DNA from: Tepidiforma bonchosmolovskayae
Lineage (GTDB): Bacteria; Chloroflexota; Dehalococcoidia; Tepidiformales; Tepidiformaceae
Reading direction: 5' to 3'
Assembly: GCF_008838325.1 (NCBI RefSeq)
Contig: NZ_CP042829.1
Location: 1,612,001 to 1,676,000 of the forward strand
Length of the DNA stretch: 64,000 nucleotides
Shown here: piece by piece, positions 42,307 through 50,736 of the stretch
How the letters are laid out: every line of letters starts with the position of its first letter
Numbering within the stretch: the first letter of the stretch is position 1
Made by a program: the position numbers and the translations under genes
Notes under the pieces: model-generated
What the model was told of the DNA's origin: nothing
Databases searched by the model: none
Seen by the model: the letters and a program-made list of their open reading frames with translations, nothing else

Positions 42307-42798
42307 ATGGCTAACGCACTCACTCGCTGGGACCCCGCCGCGGAAATCACCGCCATGCGGAACCTCATGGACCGCCTCTTCGAGCAGTCCTTCGGCCGCT
42401 TCCCGGCCTTCCGCAACGGCAGTGAAGACCTCGGCCCCATCACCCTCGCCCTCGACGTGATCGAGCAGCCCGATAGCTTCGTCATCAAGGCCGCCATCCC
42501 CGGCGTCGACCCCAAGGACGTCGACATCTCCGTCGAAGACGACGTCCTTACCATCAAGGGCGAGTTCAGCCACAAGGAAGAGGCCAACGAGGAGAACTAC
42601 CTCCGCCGCGAGATCCGCTACGGCAGCTTCCAGCGGCAGCTCCGTCTCCCGCCCACCGTCGACGCCGAGAAGGCCTCCGCTTCCTTCGAGCACGGCATGC
42701 TCCGCCTGGTGCTGCCGAAGAAGCCCGAAGCCCGCGCTCGCTCGATCAAGATCACCCCGCAGGGCGTCGTCGAAGGGCAGACGGTCTCCAACAGCTGA
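42307..42798 (+). CDS. Small heat-shock protein, Hsp20 family
   Basis: A 163-residue alpha-crystallin-type chaperone. The N-terminal '[23 protein letters not shown]' is followed by the alpha-crystallin domain (about residues 45-140) with '[29 protein letters not shown]', '[16 protein letters not shown]' and the terminal 'MLRLVLPKK'. A C-terminal IxI-like 'IKI' follows. It prevents aggregation of unfolded proteins. GGGAGG is 6-7 nt before the ATG. It is divergent from dnaJ-hspR-clpC, giving a compact heat-shock block. Confidence 0.94.
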   Translation: MANALTRWDPAAEITAMRNLMDRLFEQSFGRFPAFRNGSEDLGPITLALDVIEQPDSFVIKAAIPGVDPKDVDISVEDDVLTIKGEFSHKEEANEENYLRREIRYGSFQRQLRLPPTVDAEKASASFEHGMLRLVLPKKPEARARSIKITPQGVVEGQTVSNS

Positions 42799-42825
42799 CC
42801 GCCAGTCATTCGAGGGGAACCAGCA

Positions 42826-42866
42826 CAGCGGCCCCGGTCACCTGACCGGGGCCGCTGCTGTTTCTC
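42826..42866 (+). terminator. Rho-independent terminator of hsp20
   Basis: A perfect 15-bp inverted repeat, 42826-42840 with 42843-42857, followed by CTGTTTCT. It begins 27 bp after the hsp20 stop. Confidence 0.9.
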
Positions 42867-42892
42867 CCGCGCGGGAGCCTGCCCGCGCCAGG

Positions 42893-43177
42893 TCAGTCGC
42901 AGCCGCCGTCGTCGAACCGCTCGCCGCCCGTGATGTGGATCGCCGCGGCCCATGCCGCCAGCACCGCCCCGGCGCCCAGCACAAGCCCCGCCGGCAGGAG
43001 CAGCAGCGAGGCCCGCACCGCCCGCACTCCGGCAGCCCCCAGCGCCGCCGCCAGCCCCGCCAGCGCGGCCCCCCGCCACAGCAGCGGCGCCGGAGCCAGC
43101 GTCAGCAGCGGCAGGTCGCCGTGTCCGTGCGCCTCCGCCGGTTCGCCCGGCAGGCCGGCCGGTTCCTCAGCCGCCAT
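42893..43177 (-). CDS. Hypothetical two-helix membrane protein
   Basis: A 94-residue protein with a polar, Glu/Gly/His-containing N-terminal 35 residues, two Ala/Leu-rich membrane helices and a short acidic end with one Cys (DDGGCD). Unknown family. It starts with ATG inside the 3' end of the Trm112-like gene (11-bp overlap), so the two are probably co-expressed. Confidence 0.6.
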   Translation of the reverse strand: MAAEEPAGLPGEPAEAHGHGDLPLLTLAPAPLLWRGAALAGLAAALGAAGVRAVRASLLLLPAGLVLGAGAVLAAWAAAIHITGGERFDDGGCD

Positions 43178-43355
43178 GCCGCTGGTCCGGCGGAAGCATG
43201 TTCGGAATGCCGTCCTCAATCGGGTAGCGCTCGCCACACGCCCTGCACACCAGCACCCCCGCCACGATCTCCCCCTCCCGCTCCTCGGCGTCGCGCAGTT
43301 CGAGCTCCCCCTTGCACAGGGGACAGCACAGGATCTCCAGTAGAACCGGTTCCAT
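43167..43355 (-). CDS. Trm112/UPF0434-family small zinc-binding protein
   Basis: A 62-residue protein of the Trm112-like family. '[16 protein letters not shown]' and '[21 protein letters not shown]' carry the paired cysteines that form one zinc site. Bacterial members are small and of unclear function; eukaryotic Trm112 activates methyltransferases. TAGGAT lies 8 nt before the ATG at 43355 with no ribosome-binding site, suggesting a leaderless start. Confidence 0.9.
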   Translation of the reverse strand: MEPVLLEILCCPLCKGELELRDAEEREGEIVAGVLVCRACGERYPIEDGIPNMLPPDQRHGG

Positions 43356-43428
43356 CGCCACCCATCCTACCGCGGCCTGCCCGTTCGCGCCTTGGCGTAT
43401 TCGCCCGCCGTCCGCCACCATACCCGCG

Positions 43429-43977
43429 GTGAACTGGCTCGACCTGCTCATCCTCGCCGTTCTCGCCTTCTCCACCTGGCGCGCCTACGCCAGCGGGTTC
43501 ATCCGCGAACTCGTCGTCCTCGTCTCCGTCATCCTCGCCATCCCAATCGCCGGCGCCCTCTACTCCCGCATGTTCCCGAAGGTCAATCCCATCTTCGATA
43601 ACGAGGATCTCTCCGCGGTCATCTCCTTCCTCTCCATCCTGGCCGGCGTCATCATCGGCGGAAACGTCCTCGCCCACCTCCTCAAGCGCACCGCCGAGAT
43701 GCTCAACCTCGGCGCGCTCGACCGCCTCGCCGGCGCCGCCTTCGGCTTCCTCAAAGCCGCCCTCGTCATCCAGGCCATCCTCATCGTCCTCGTCCGCTAC
43801 CCGAGCCCCGACGTCCGCAGCGAAATCGATAGCTCCCGCGCCGCCAAAGCCCTCCTCGACGCAGCGCCGCTCACCCTGGCCTTCCTCCCGAAGACCTTCG
43901 AAACCGGCGTCGAGCTCTTCCGCAACGCCGCCGACAGCATCGATGGCCCCGGCGCCGCGCCGACGCCCGCCCGGTGA
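43429..43977 (+). CDS. CvpA-family membrane protein
   Basis: A 182-residue CvpA-like protein with four predicted helices. '[36 protein letters not shown]' and '[25 protein letters not shown]' match the family pattern (D-x2-G-x2-FG-x3-G). CvpA was named for colicin V production and is tied to envelope homeostasis. GTG at 43429 is preceded by CATACC rather than a ribosome-binding site. It overlaps the following MFS gene by 4 bp (GTGA). Confidence 0.85.
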   Translation: MNWLDLLILAVLAFSTWRAYASGFIRELVVLVSVILAIPIAGALYSRMFPKVNPIFDNEDLSAVISFLSILAGVIIGGNVLAHLLKRTAEMLNLGALDRLAGAAFGFLKAALVIQAILIVLVRYPSPDVRSEIDSSRAAKALLDAAPLTLAFLPKTFETGVELFRNAADSIDGPGAAPTPAR

Positions 43978-45230
43978 GCCACGACCCCCTCGCTGCCCTC
44001 CGGCAGCCGAACTTCGCCGCCTACGCCGCCGCCCGCCTCGTGAGCGCCGTCGCCATGACGATGCTCAACGCCACCATCCTCTACCACGTCTACCAGCTCA
44101 CCGGCTCCGCCTACCAGCTGGCGTTTATCGGTCTCGCCCGGTTCCTCCCCTCCCTTGGCCTCACCCTCGTCGGCGGCGCCGTCGCCGATGCCCGCAACCG
44201 CAAAGTCATCGTGATGGTCACCCTGGTTGTCCCCGCCCTCGCCTCGGCCGCCCTCTTCGCCGCCACCGCCGGCGATGCGGTCACCTCGCCGCTCATCTAC
44301 GCCCTTGTCCTGGCGGTCGCTGTCGCGGCCTCGTTCGAAGCCCCGGCCCGCCAGGCGCTCCTCCCCCAGGTGGTCACCCCGGAGGCCTTCCCAAACGCTA
44401 TCGTCGTCAGCTCCACCATCCAGTCGCTCGGCTTCGTGACCGGCCCCGCCGCGGCCGGCCTCTGCATTGCCGTTTCGGGCGTCGGCGCAGCGTACGCCGT
44501 CCACGCTGCCCTCGTCCTCGCCGCCGTCGGCATCACCGCCCTCCTCCGGCCCCGCCCCGTCCAGGGCCCGCGCCGGGCCGTCTCCCTCGCCGCCATCCGC
44601 GAAGGGCTGGAGTTCGTCTTCCGCCGCCAGCCGCTCATCGGCGCCATGACCCTCGACATGTTCGCCGTCATCTTCGGCGGTGCCCAGGCGCTCCTTCCCA
44701 TCTACGCAACCGACATCCTCCAGGTCGGCGGCCTCGGCTACGGCATCCTCTCCGCCTCCCTCGAAGCCGGCGCCCTCCTCATGTCGCTCCTGCTCATCAT
44801 CCTGCCCCCCGTCCGCCAGGCCGGCCGGGCCCTCCTCGTCGCCGTCGCTCTCTTCGGCCTCGGAACGATCGTGTTCGGCCTCTCCCGCAACTTCTACCTC
44901 TCCGTGGCGGTCTACGCCTGCATCGGCATGGCCGACCAGGTCTCCGTCGTCCTCCGCCAGACCATCATCCAGCTCGCAACCCCGGATGAACTCCGCGGCC
45001 GCGTCTCCAGCGTCAACATGCTCTTCATCGGCGCCTCCAACCAGCTCGGTGCAGTCGAATCGGGCCTCGTCGCCGGCCTCACCAGCGCCACATTCGCCGT
45101 CGTCTCCGGCGGCGCCGGCACGCTCGCGGTCGTCGCGTTCGTCGCAGCACGGCTGCCCGGCCTCCGCCGCTACCGGATCGAGCCCGAAGTCCGCGGCGAA
45201 GCCGTCACCTCGCAGGCCGCCGCCGGGTGA
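43974..45230 (+). CDS. MFS transporter (EntS/DHA3-like)
   Basis: A 418-residue 12-helix transporter. 'LRQPNFAAYAAARLVSAVAMTMLNATILYHVYQLTGSAYQLAFIGL' and 'GGAVADARNRKVI' (loop 2-3), plus 'SFEAPARQALLPQVV' in the centre and 'DELRGRVSSVNMLFIGASNQLGAVESGLVAG' near the end, are hallmarks of the enterobactin-exporter-like DHA3 group. The substrate is unknown. It is translationally coupled to the cvpA-like gene by a GTGA overlap. Confidence 0.9.
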   Translation: MSHDPLAALRQPNFAAYAAARLVSAVAMTMLNATILYHVYQLTGSAYQLAFIGLARFLPSLGLTLVGGAVADARNRKVIVMVTLVVPALASAALFAATAGDAVTSPLIYALVLAVAVAASFEAPARQALLPQVVTPEAFPNAIVVSSTIQSLGFVTGPAAAGLCIAVSGVGAAYAVHAALVLAAVGITALLRPRPVQGPRRAVSLAAIREGLEFVFRRQPLIGAMTLDMFAVIFGGAQALLPIYATDILQVGGLGYGILSASLEAGALLMSLLLIILPPVRQAGRALLVAVALFGLGTIVFGLSRNFYLSVAVYACIGMADQVSVVLRQTIIQLATPDELRGRVSSVNMLFIGASNQLGAVESGLVAGLTSATFAVVSGGAGTLAVVAFVAARLPGLRRYRIEPEVRGEAVTSQAAAG

Positions 45231-45274
45231 CCGTCCTTGCCGCACGCCCCGCGCCGCTCTGCCATACTGCAGGC

Positions 45275-45709
45275 GTGGACCCGGCCGCCGACGCCATCGC
45301 CCGCGAAATCGACGCCCTCCTCGACGCCTACGACCGCGAACTCGAGTACTTCGAGAGCACCGCCGCCCTCCTCATTCCCCTCATGCGCGACCTCCTCGCC
45401 GCGATCGATGCCGCCTTCGCCAGCCCGTCCGACCCGCAGGTCCTCGAAGGCGCCCGCAACGCCCGCGCCCGCTACGTCGAAGCCCTCCAGGGCCTGCAAC
45501 CCCTGCTCGACGACTGGCTGAAGGTGCGCGGCTCCAACTGGCGCGCCTGGGAGGCCGAGCCCGCCATGTCCGACCTCCAGTACGCCCGCCTGGAGCGCCT
45601 CTCCGCCCGCGAAACCGCCCTCGCCCTCGGCCGCGACGAGTTCGACCGCCTCCAGGATGCCGTCCGCAGCCGCCTCCTCCTCTTCGAAGAAGCGACCCGC
45701 GGCCGCTGA
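45275..45709 (+). CDS. Hypothetical helical protein
   Basis: A 144-residue soluble, all-alpha, acidic protein, with a 'AREIDALLDAYDRELEYFESTAALLIPLMRDLLAAIDAAF' start and further amphipathic helices. No family recognised. I prefer the GTG at 45275, six bases after a CATACT box, in keeping with other leaderless starts. An in-frame GTG at 45227 overlapping the MFS stop would add 16 unlikely residues. It is convergent with the TetR gene. Confidence 0.65.
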   Translation: MDPAADAIAREIDALLDAYDRELEYFESTAALLIPLMRDLLAAIDAAFASPSDPQVLEGARNARARYVEALQGLQPLLDDWLKVRGSNWRAWEAEPAMSDLQYARLERLSARETALALGRDEFDRLQDAVRSRLLLFEEATRGR

Positions 45710-46396
45710 CTACAGCTCCCCCAGCTCGATGACCGGCGGCAGCGGATGCGGCCCGTGCGGTTCGAACACCCGCGGCTCCGCCAGCACGCTGTTCAGCAGC
45801 ATCGGCGGCAGCTCCGCAAGGATATACTCGAACGTCAGCGGCCCGCCCGGGCGCCGCCAGCTGAAGTTGTTGTTCGTCGCGAACATCAGCGTGTAGGCCA
45901 CCAGCCGCGCGTCACGCGGAATGAACACCCCCTCGTTGATGCCCCACGTCACCACGTCCATCAGCGCGTGCTCGTAGTCCCGGTCCGCCTCCCGCACCCG
46001 TTCCCGCCCCTCCGGCGAAAGGTTCCGCGAGCGCCCCCCGACATAGCTCGCCCGCACGATCGTGTGGTGCTCGCCCATGATCAGCAGGTCCCGCAGCGCG
46101 TTGAACAGCGCCGCCTCCGGCCCCGGCGCACGCTCGATGATCGCCCGCAGCCGCCGCTCGGCCGTGCGCACCGCCTCCACCGCCACCTCCACCCAGAGGT
46201 CTTCCTTGCTCCGGAACTGGTAGTAGATCACTGCCCGGCTCGTGCCCAGCTTCGCCGCCACATCCTCGAGCGTCGCATCCGGCAGCCCCTTCTCCAGCAC
46301 CACCTCCGCCATCGCCCGCATGATCTCCCGCCGGCGGGCCTCCGCTCGCGCCGGGTCTTGCACCCGGTATCCTCGCAATCCAAACTCGTCGCCCAT
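45710..46396 (-). CDS. TetR-family transcriptional regulator
   Basis: A 228-residue TetR-type repressor. The N-terminal HTH is in 'RRREIMRAMAEVVLEKGLPDATLEDVAAKLGTSRAVIYYQFRSKEDLW' (about residues 22-70), with the typical 'IYYQF-x-SKEDL'. The ligand domain follows (about 75-228) and is not recognisable as a known subgroup. It is divergent from the peptide-type ABC operon, with a 353-bp control region between, so it may regulate that operon, itself or both. Confidence 0.9.
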   Translation of the reverse strand: MGDEFGLRGYRVQDPARAEARRREIMRAMAEVVLEKGLPDATLEDVAAKLGTSRAVIYYQFRSKEDLWVEVAVEAVRTAERRLRAIIERAPGPEAALFNALRDLLIMGEHHTIVRASYVGGRSRNLSPEGRERVREADRDYEHALMDVVTWGINEGVFIPRDARLVAYTLMFATNNNFSWRRPGGPLTFEYILAELPPMLLNSVLAEPRVFEPHGPHPLPPVIELGEL

Positions 46397-46435
46397 CGCG
46401 TCCCCGGCGTCACCCGCATTGTTGCACGGCGGCCA

Positions 46436-46464
46436 TTGACAACTCTACCACCCCCGCGATAGAT
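46436..46464 (+). promoter_or_regulatory. Putative promoter of the ABC-transporter operon
   Basis: A perfect TTGACA (46436-46441), 17-bp spacer and ATAGAT (46459-46464); an 18-bp spacer gives TAGATT. It would create a leader of about 280 nt before the ATG at 46750. Confidence 0.55.
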
Positions 46465-46541
46465 TGCACGCCTTCGGATAAACACACGCGTCTAATCTTT
46501 GCTGTCGGGTTGGGCGCGTGGTCCGAAGCGGGCCCGGGTGC

Positions 46542-46574
46542 GGTGTGCAGGCTTTGTAGGGGCGCCTGCACACC
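46542..46574 (+). promoter_or_regulatory. Perfect 11-bp inverted repeat in the ABC-operon leader
   Basis: GGTGTGCAGGC (46542-46552) and GCCTGCACACC (46564-46574) flank an 11-nt loop, about 75 bp after the promoter. It may be a TetR operator, an RNA hairpin for attenuation, or both. No T-run follows. The rest of the 46465-46749 leader holds a second, weaker inverted repeat and the ribosome-binding site. Confidence 0.5.
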
Positions 46575-46652
46575 CCCCGGAACACCCCGAACCACCCCCG
46601 GCGGGCGAGCGGACCGCAATCCCGCTCACCCCCAAACACGTACCGTTGGCAA

Positions 46653-46676
46653 ATAGGCGATATTGACGGCGCCTAT
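46653..46676 (+). promoter_or_regulatory. Second inverted repeat in the ABC-operon leader
   Basis: ATAGGC (46653-46658) and GCCTAT (46671-46676), 12 bp apart, in an AT-richer patch about 75 bp before the binding-protein start. A weak candidate regulatory site. Confidence 0.25.
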
Positions 46677-46749
46677 GAAGGGCAGTACAAGGCACGCATC
46701 TATGCCGGCCGACGCAGCCGGCGCCACGCACCCGGGGGGAAGGGACACC

Positions 46750-48447
46750 ATGCACCGCGACAACTACTGGACCAGGAAACTCCGCCGCCGCAGCTTCCTC
46801 GGCGGCACCGCCGCCGCTGGCCTCGGCGCCAGCGCATGGATCCTCGCCGGCTGCGGGGACGATGACGATTCCGGCGCCGGCAAACCGACGCCGACACCCG
46901 CCGGCGTCCGCCCCGGCACCCCGACCCAGCCCACGCCCACGACCCCGGGCGAGGTCGTCAAGAAGGGCGGCACCTACAGGCTCCGCCAGGGCGCCATCTT
47001 CGCCACCATCAACCCCTACGGCGGCCTCGATAGCGGCCTCCTCTGGGGCTTCACCATCTTCGACCACCTCTGGTACACCCCGCTCGATACCGGCATCCGC
47101 GAAAACTTCCTCGCCACCAGCATCGAGCAGCCGGATCCGCTCCACTTCACGGTCAAAATCGGCGAGGCCTACTTCCACAACAAACCCCCTGTCAACGGCC
47201 GCCGCGTCAAAGCCCAGGACGTCGCCGCCTCCTACATGGCCGCCCGCCAGCAAACCCGCATCTCCAACTCCTCCTGGTGGACCCAGGTCCTCGATAACGT
47301 CGTCGCCGTCGACGACTCCACCATCAACTTCACCCTGAAGCAGGTCGACGCCTGGACCTTCTCCTCCACCAACGGCGGCAGCCCCATCGGCTCCTCCATC
47401 CTCCCCGAGGAGATCGCCAAGGACCCCTCCTTCATGGATAAGGACCTCATCGGCAGCGGCCGATTCGAGTTTGTCAGCCACGAGAACGGCGCCAACTTCA
47501 AGCTCAAGCGCTTCGAAAAGTGGCGCGTCCCCGGTGAGCCCTACCTCGCAGCCCAGGAGTACCGCCTCATCCAGGAGCAGGCTGCCGCCCTCGCCGCCTT
47601 CTCCGCCGAAGAAATCCACACCGTTGCCCTTAACAACAAGCTTGAGCGCGAAGACCTCGTGAAAAAGCACGGCGACAAAATCGTCATCGACGCCGAGGAC
47701 TCCCGCTCCGTCTGGACCGTCCTCCCCCGCGGCGATGGCCAGTGGGCCGACCCCCGCGTCATCCAGGCCATCTCCATGGCCATCGACCGCAAGGAGCTCA
47801 TCAACCTCATGAACTTCGGCGAGGGCAAGATCAGCGGCCCCGTGCCCCCGGCCTTCGGCGAAGCACTCCCCGAGGCCGACCTCATGGCCACCTGGGGCAA
47901 GCACGACCCCGCCGAGGCGAAGAAGCTCCTCGCCGCAACCGCTTTCAATACCGCCAAAGAGTACGAGCTCAAGTACATCACCCCCGGCGACCGCAACCAG
48001 CAGTTCGCCCAGATCATCCGCTCCCAGCTCGAAAAGAACCTCGGCCTCAAAATCAAGCTCGTCGGCGAAGACCTCGGCCGCTGGCTCCAGCAGTCCCTCT
48101 ACGGCTCCCAGTACGACGGCTTCATGGTGTACGCCAGCCTCGCCTACGACGACCCCAGCTCCTACATCGGCGGCTACGCGAAGCAGATCGGCGGCCGCCC
48201 CAACTGGGCCGGCTACAGCAACGACGAGATGGACGAGCTCGTCAAGAAACAGAAGACCATCCTCGACGACGCCCAGCGCAAGGCCGCCGTCCAGGACATC
48301 CAGCGCAAGGCCTGGGAACGGGGCGCACCCTTCATCCCAACCTTCATCGCCATCTCGAACAGCGCCACCTGGAGCTACGTCAAAGGCCGGGTCGTCGGCC
48401 GCGGCAGCTACGGCCTCTTCAACGGGAAAATCTGGATCGACAAGTAG
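46750..48447 (+). CDS. ABC transporter substrate-binding lipoprotein, peptide/nickel family 5
   Basis: A 565-residue family 5 extracytoplasmic binding protein (DppA/OppA/NikA type). A Tat-like signal 'RKLRRRSFLGGTAAAGLGASAWILAGC' (about residues 10-37) ends in a lipobox Cys, then comes a Pro/Thr-rich linker. The mature domain has 'YRLRQGAIFATINPYGGLDS', 'IGSGRFEFVSHENGANFKLKR' and 'IQAISMAIDRKELI', typical of the family. The ligand is uncertain: peptide, opine or similar. GGGGGAAGGGA lies just before the ATG at 46750. First gene of a three-gene transporter operon. Confidence 0.92.
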   Translation: MHRDNYWTRKLRRRSFLGGTAAAGLGASAWILAGCGDDDDSGAGKPTPTPAGVRPGTPTQPTPTTPGEVVKKGGTYRLRQGAIFATINPYGGLDSGLLWGFTIFDHLWYTPLDTGIRENFLATSIEQPDPLHFTVKIGEAYFHNKPPVNGRRVKAQDVAASYMAARQQTRISNSSWWTQVLDNVVAVDDSTINFTLKQVDAWTFSSTNGGSPIGSSILPEEIAKDPSFMDKDLIGSGRFEFVSHENGANFKLKRFEKWRVPGEPYLAAQEYRLIQEQAAALAAFSAEEIHTVALNNKLEREDLVKKHGDKIVIDAEDSRSVWTVLPRGDGQWADPRVIQAISMAIDRKELINLMNFGEGKISGPVPPAFGEALPEADLMATWGKHDPAEAKKLLAATAFNTAKEYELKYITPGDRNQQFAQIIRSQLEKNLGLKIKLVGEDLGRWLQQSLYGSQYDGFMVYASLAYDDPSSYIGGYAKQIGGRPNWAGYSNDEMDELVKKQKTILDDAQRKAAVQDIQRKAWERGAPFIPTFIAISNSATWSYVKGRVVGRGSYGLFNGKIWIDK

Positions 48448-48456
48448 AGGAGCGGC

Positions 48457-49407
48457 ATGCGCCAGTACATCCTCCGGCGGCTCGCCTACGTGCCGCTCAT
48501 CATGGCGATCGTCTCCGTCCTCGCCTTCTTCACCCTCCGCATGCCCTGGGCCGTCGACCCGGTCACCCTCTACGTCAATCAGAACACCACCCTCGAGCAG
48601 GAGCAGGAGATCCGCCGCGAGCTCGGCCTCGATAAGCCCGCCGTCCAGCAATTCTTCATCTGGCTCGGACAGGTCGCCCGCGGCGACCTCGGCGAAACCT
48701 TCCGCTCCCGCCAGCCCGTCTGGCAGGAGATCGTCCGCCGGTTCCCGGTCAACTTCGAAATCCTGCTCCTCTCGATCTTCTTCTCTACCCTCTTCGGCGT
48801 CACCTTCGGCGTCATCACTGCCGTCAAGCAGAACTCCCCCATCGACTACGCCTTCCGCTTCCTTGCCGTCTTCGGCCAGTCGATCCCCGATTTCTTCCTC
48901 CTCATCCTCCTCATCGTCCTCCCCTCCATCTGGTGGAACTACTCCCCGCCCGTCGGCGGCCACATCCCCTTCACCCGCGACCCCCTCGAAAACCTGCGAC
49001 TCTACCTCCCGCCCACCATCCTGCTCGGCGTCGGTGGCGCCGCCGCCATGATGCGTCTCACCCGCTCCTCCCTCCTCGAGGTTTTCCGCCAGGACTACAT
49101 GCGCACGGCGCGCGCCAAGGGCCTGGGCGGCAGCGCCGTCGTCCTCCGCCACGGCCTCCGCAACGCCCTCATCCCGATCGTCACCCTCATCGGCGGCCAG
49201 GTCACCGCCCTCTTTTTCGGCTCCCTCATCCTCGAACAGGTCTTCTCCATCAACGGCCTCGGCCAGTTCTTCCTCGTCTCCTCCGTCACCGGCGACTTCC
49301 CGGTCATCCAAACCCTCGTCCTCTACACCGCCTTCGTCGTCATGGTCATGAACCTCCTCGTCGATATCTCCTACGCCCTCATCGACCCCCGCGTGAAGTA
49401 CACCTGA
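48457..49407 (+). CDS. ABC transporter permease, DppB-type
   Basis: A 316-residue inner-membrane permease with six predicted helices. The start 'YILRRLAYVPLIMAIVSVLAFFTLRM' and the 'RLTRSSLLEVFRQDYMRTARAKGLGGSAVVLRHGLRNALIPIVTLIG' EAA-type loop (about residues 195-245) that contacts the ATPase are hallmarks of DppB. It starts 9 bp after the binding-protein gene and overlaps dppC-like by a shared TGATG. Confidence 0.92.
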   Translation: MRQYILRRLAYVPLIMAIVSVLAFFTLRMPWAVDPVTLYVNQNTTLEQEQEIRRELGLDKPAVQQFFIWLGQVARGDLGETFRSRQPVWQEIVRRFPVNFEILLLSIFFSTLFGVTFGVITAVKQNSPIDYAFRFLAVFGQSIPDFFLLILLIVLPSIWWNYSPPVGGHIPFTRDPLENLRLYLPPTILLGVGGAAAMMRLTRSSLLEVFRQDYMRTARAKGLGGSAVVLRHGLRNALIPIVTLIGGQVTALFFGSLILEQVFSINGLGQFFLVSSVTGDFPVIQTLVLYTAFVVMVMNLLVDISYALIDPRVKYT

Positions 49408-50300
49408 TGGCTGCCACCACTGCCGCCGCCCCGCTCGATTTCGCCCCCGTCTACCGGCGCCCCGGCGTCCTCCGCCGCCTTGGCCGTACCGCCAGGCAGC
49501 ACCCGGCCGGCGTGTTCGGGTTCGTGGTGCTCGTCGTCTTCGTCCTCGCCGGCCTGTTCGGGCCCGCCCTCGCCCCTTACGACCCCAACGCCCTCAGCGT
49601 CGGACGCCCGCTCGAAGGCCCCTCCTGGCAGCACCCCTTCGGCCTCAACCAGAACGGCCAGGACATGCTCAGCCGCGTCATCGCCGGCGCCCGTGTCTCC
49701 CTCATCATCTCCTCCGCCGCCATCTTCATCGGCGCCGCCTCCGGCGCCTTCCTCGGCATCCTCGGCGGCTACTACGGCCGCTGGCTCGATTACCTCATCC
49801 AGCGTTCCGGCGAAGCCTTCGCCGCCTTCCCCTCCCTCGTCCTCTACTTCATGCTCCGCGCCGCCCTCGGGCCCGGCATCGAAGCCATCATCGCCGCCAT
49901 CGCCATCGGCGCCCTCTTCGGCGGCAACCGCGTGCTCCGCTCCGCCACCATCATCGAAGCCCGCCAGACCTACGTTGAAGCCGCCCGCGCCATCGGCTGC
50001 TCCGAATGGCGCATCTTCATCCGCCACGTCGTCCCCAATGTCCTCCCCCTCGTCATCGTCATCATGAGCGGCGCCCTCGGCGGCGCCATCCTCGCCGAAT
50101 CCGCCCTCTCCTTCCTCGGCCTCGGCCCCGACGTCGTCTCATGGGGACGCGACATGAGCGGCCAGAACCTCTCCATCGCCCGGACCGGCTACTGGCACGT
50201 CGTCGTCTTCCCCGGCATCGCCATCAGCCTCGTCGTCCTCGGCGCCAACCTCCTCGGCGACTCCCTCCGCGACATCTGGGACCCCCGCCTCCGCCGGTAG
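49407..50300 (+). CDS. ABC transporter permease, DppC-type
   Basis: A 297-residue permease with the N-terminal helix 'HPAGVFGFVVLVVFVLAGLFGPALAPYDP' and 'HPFGLNQNGQDMLSRVIAGARVSLIIS', typical of DppC. The EAA loop is 'ARQTYVEAARAIGCSEWRIFIRHVVPNVLPLVIV'. It ends the operon: no DppD/DppF ATPase genes follow, the next gene being on the other strand. The transporter must use an ATPase encoded elsewhere. Confidence 0.92.
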   Translation: MAATTAAAPLDFAPVYRRPGVLRRLGRTARQHPAGVFGFVVLVVFVLAGLFGPALAPYDPNALSVGRPLEGPSWQHPFGLNQNGQDMLSRVIAGARVSLIISSAAIFIGAASGAFLGILGGYYGRWLDYLIQRSGEAFAAFPSLVLYFMLRAALGPGIEAIIAAIAIGALFGGNRVLRSATIIEARQTYVEAARAIGCSEWRIFIRHVVPNVLPLVIVIMSGALGGAILAESALSFLGLGPDVVSWGRDMSGQNLSIARTGYWHVVVFPGIAISLVVLGANLLGDSLRDIWDPRLRR

Positions 50301-50308
50301 AAGCGCAG

Positions 50309-50704
50309 CTACCGCGCCTGCGCCCGCGCGAACTCCCCCTCCCGCCACGCCCGCAGCGTCAGCAGCAGCGCGCTCACCAGCGCGACCAGCACCGGCGCCA
50401 GCACGAACGTCCACGTCCCGAACGACCGGTCGTTCGTCGCCCAGAGGGCCCCCAGTGTCAGCCCCATCCCGATGATCGTCCCGAGGGTGTACGTCAGCCG
50501 CGCCTCCCGGCCCTCCCGGTAGCGCATCCCGCCCGCCCAGAGCGCAATCGCCGGGAAGCCCGTCGCCAGCAGGTAGATCAGCACCACCGCGATGCCGAAC
50601 AGCCACGCCCAGCCGAGCGCCCCGGCGACCACGTGCAGCGCGAACGCCGCTGCAAACGCCAGCCCCGTCGCCCCAATCCCCAGGACCGGCTTCGTCCACG
50701 ACAT
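50309..50704 (-). CDS. Hypothetical four-helix membrane protein
   Basis: A 131-residue protein with four predicted membrane helices, a short N-terminus and a basic C-terminal tail rich in Arg/Ala. I recognise no family. TATCCT lies 7 nt before the ATG without a ribosome-binding site (leaderless type). It lies downstream of rsmE on the same strand, 32 bp away. Confidence 0.7.
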   Translation of the reverse strand: MSWTKPVLGIGATGLAFAAAFALHVVAGALGWAWLFGIAVVLIYLLATGFPAIALWAGGMRYREGREARLTYTLGTIIGMGLTLGALWATNDRSFGTWTFVLAPVLVALVSALLLTLRAWREGEFARAQAR

Positions 50705-50736
50705 CGTCCCGAGGATACCACCCGGCCGCGCCGCCC

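Noticed and set aside
46492-49311. 939-codon minus-strand ORF
   Set aside because: Antisense to the clearly recognisable binding protein and permease, with Asp/Glu/Gly-rich shadow composition.
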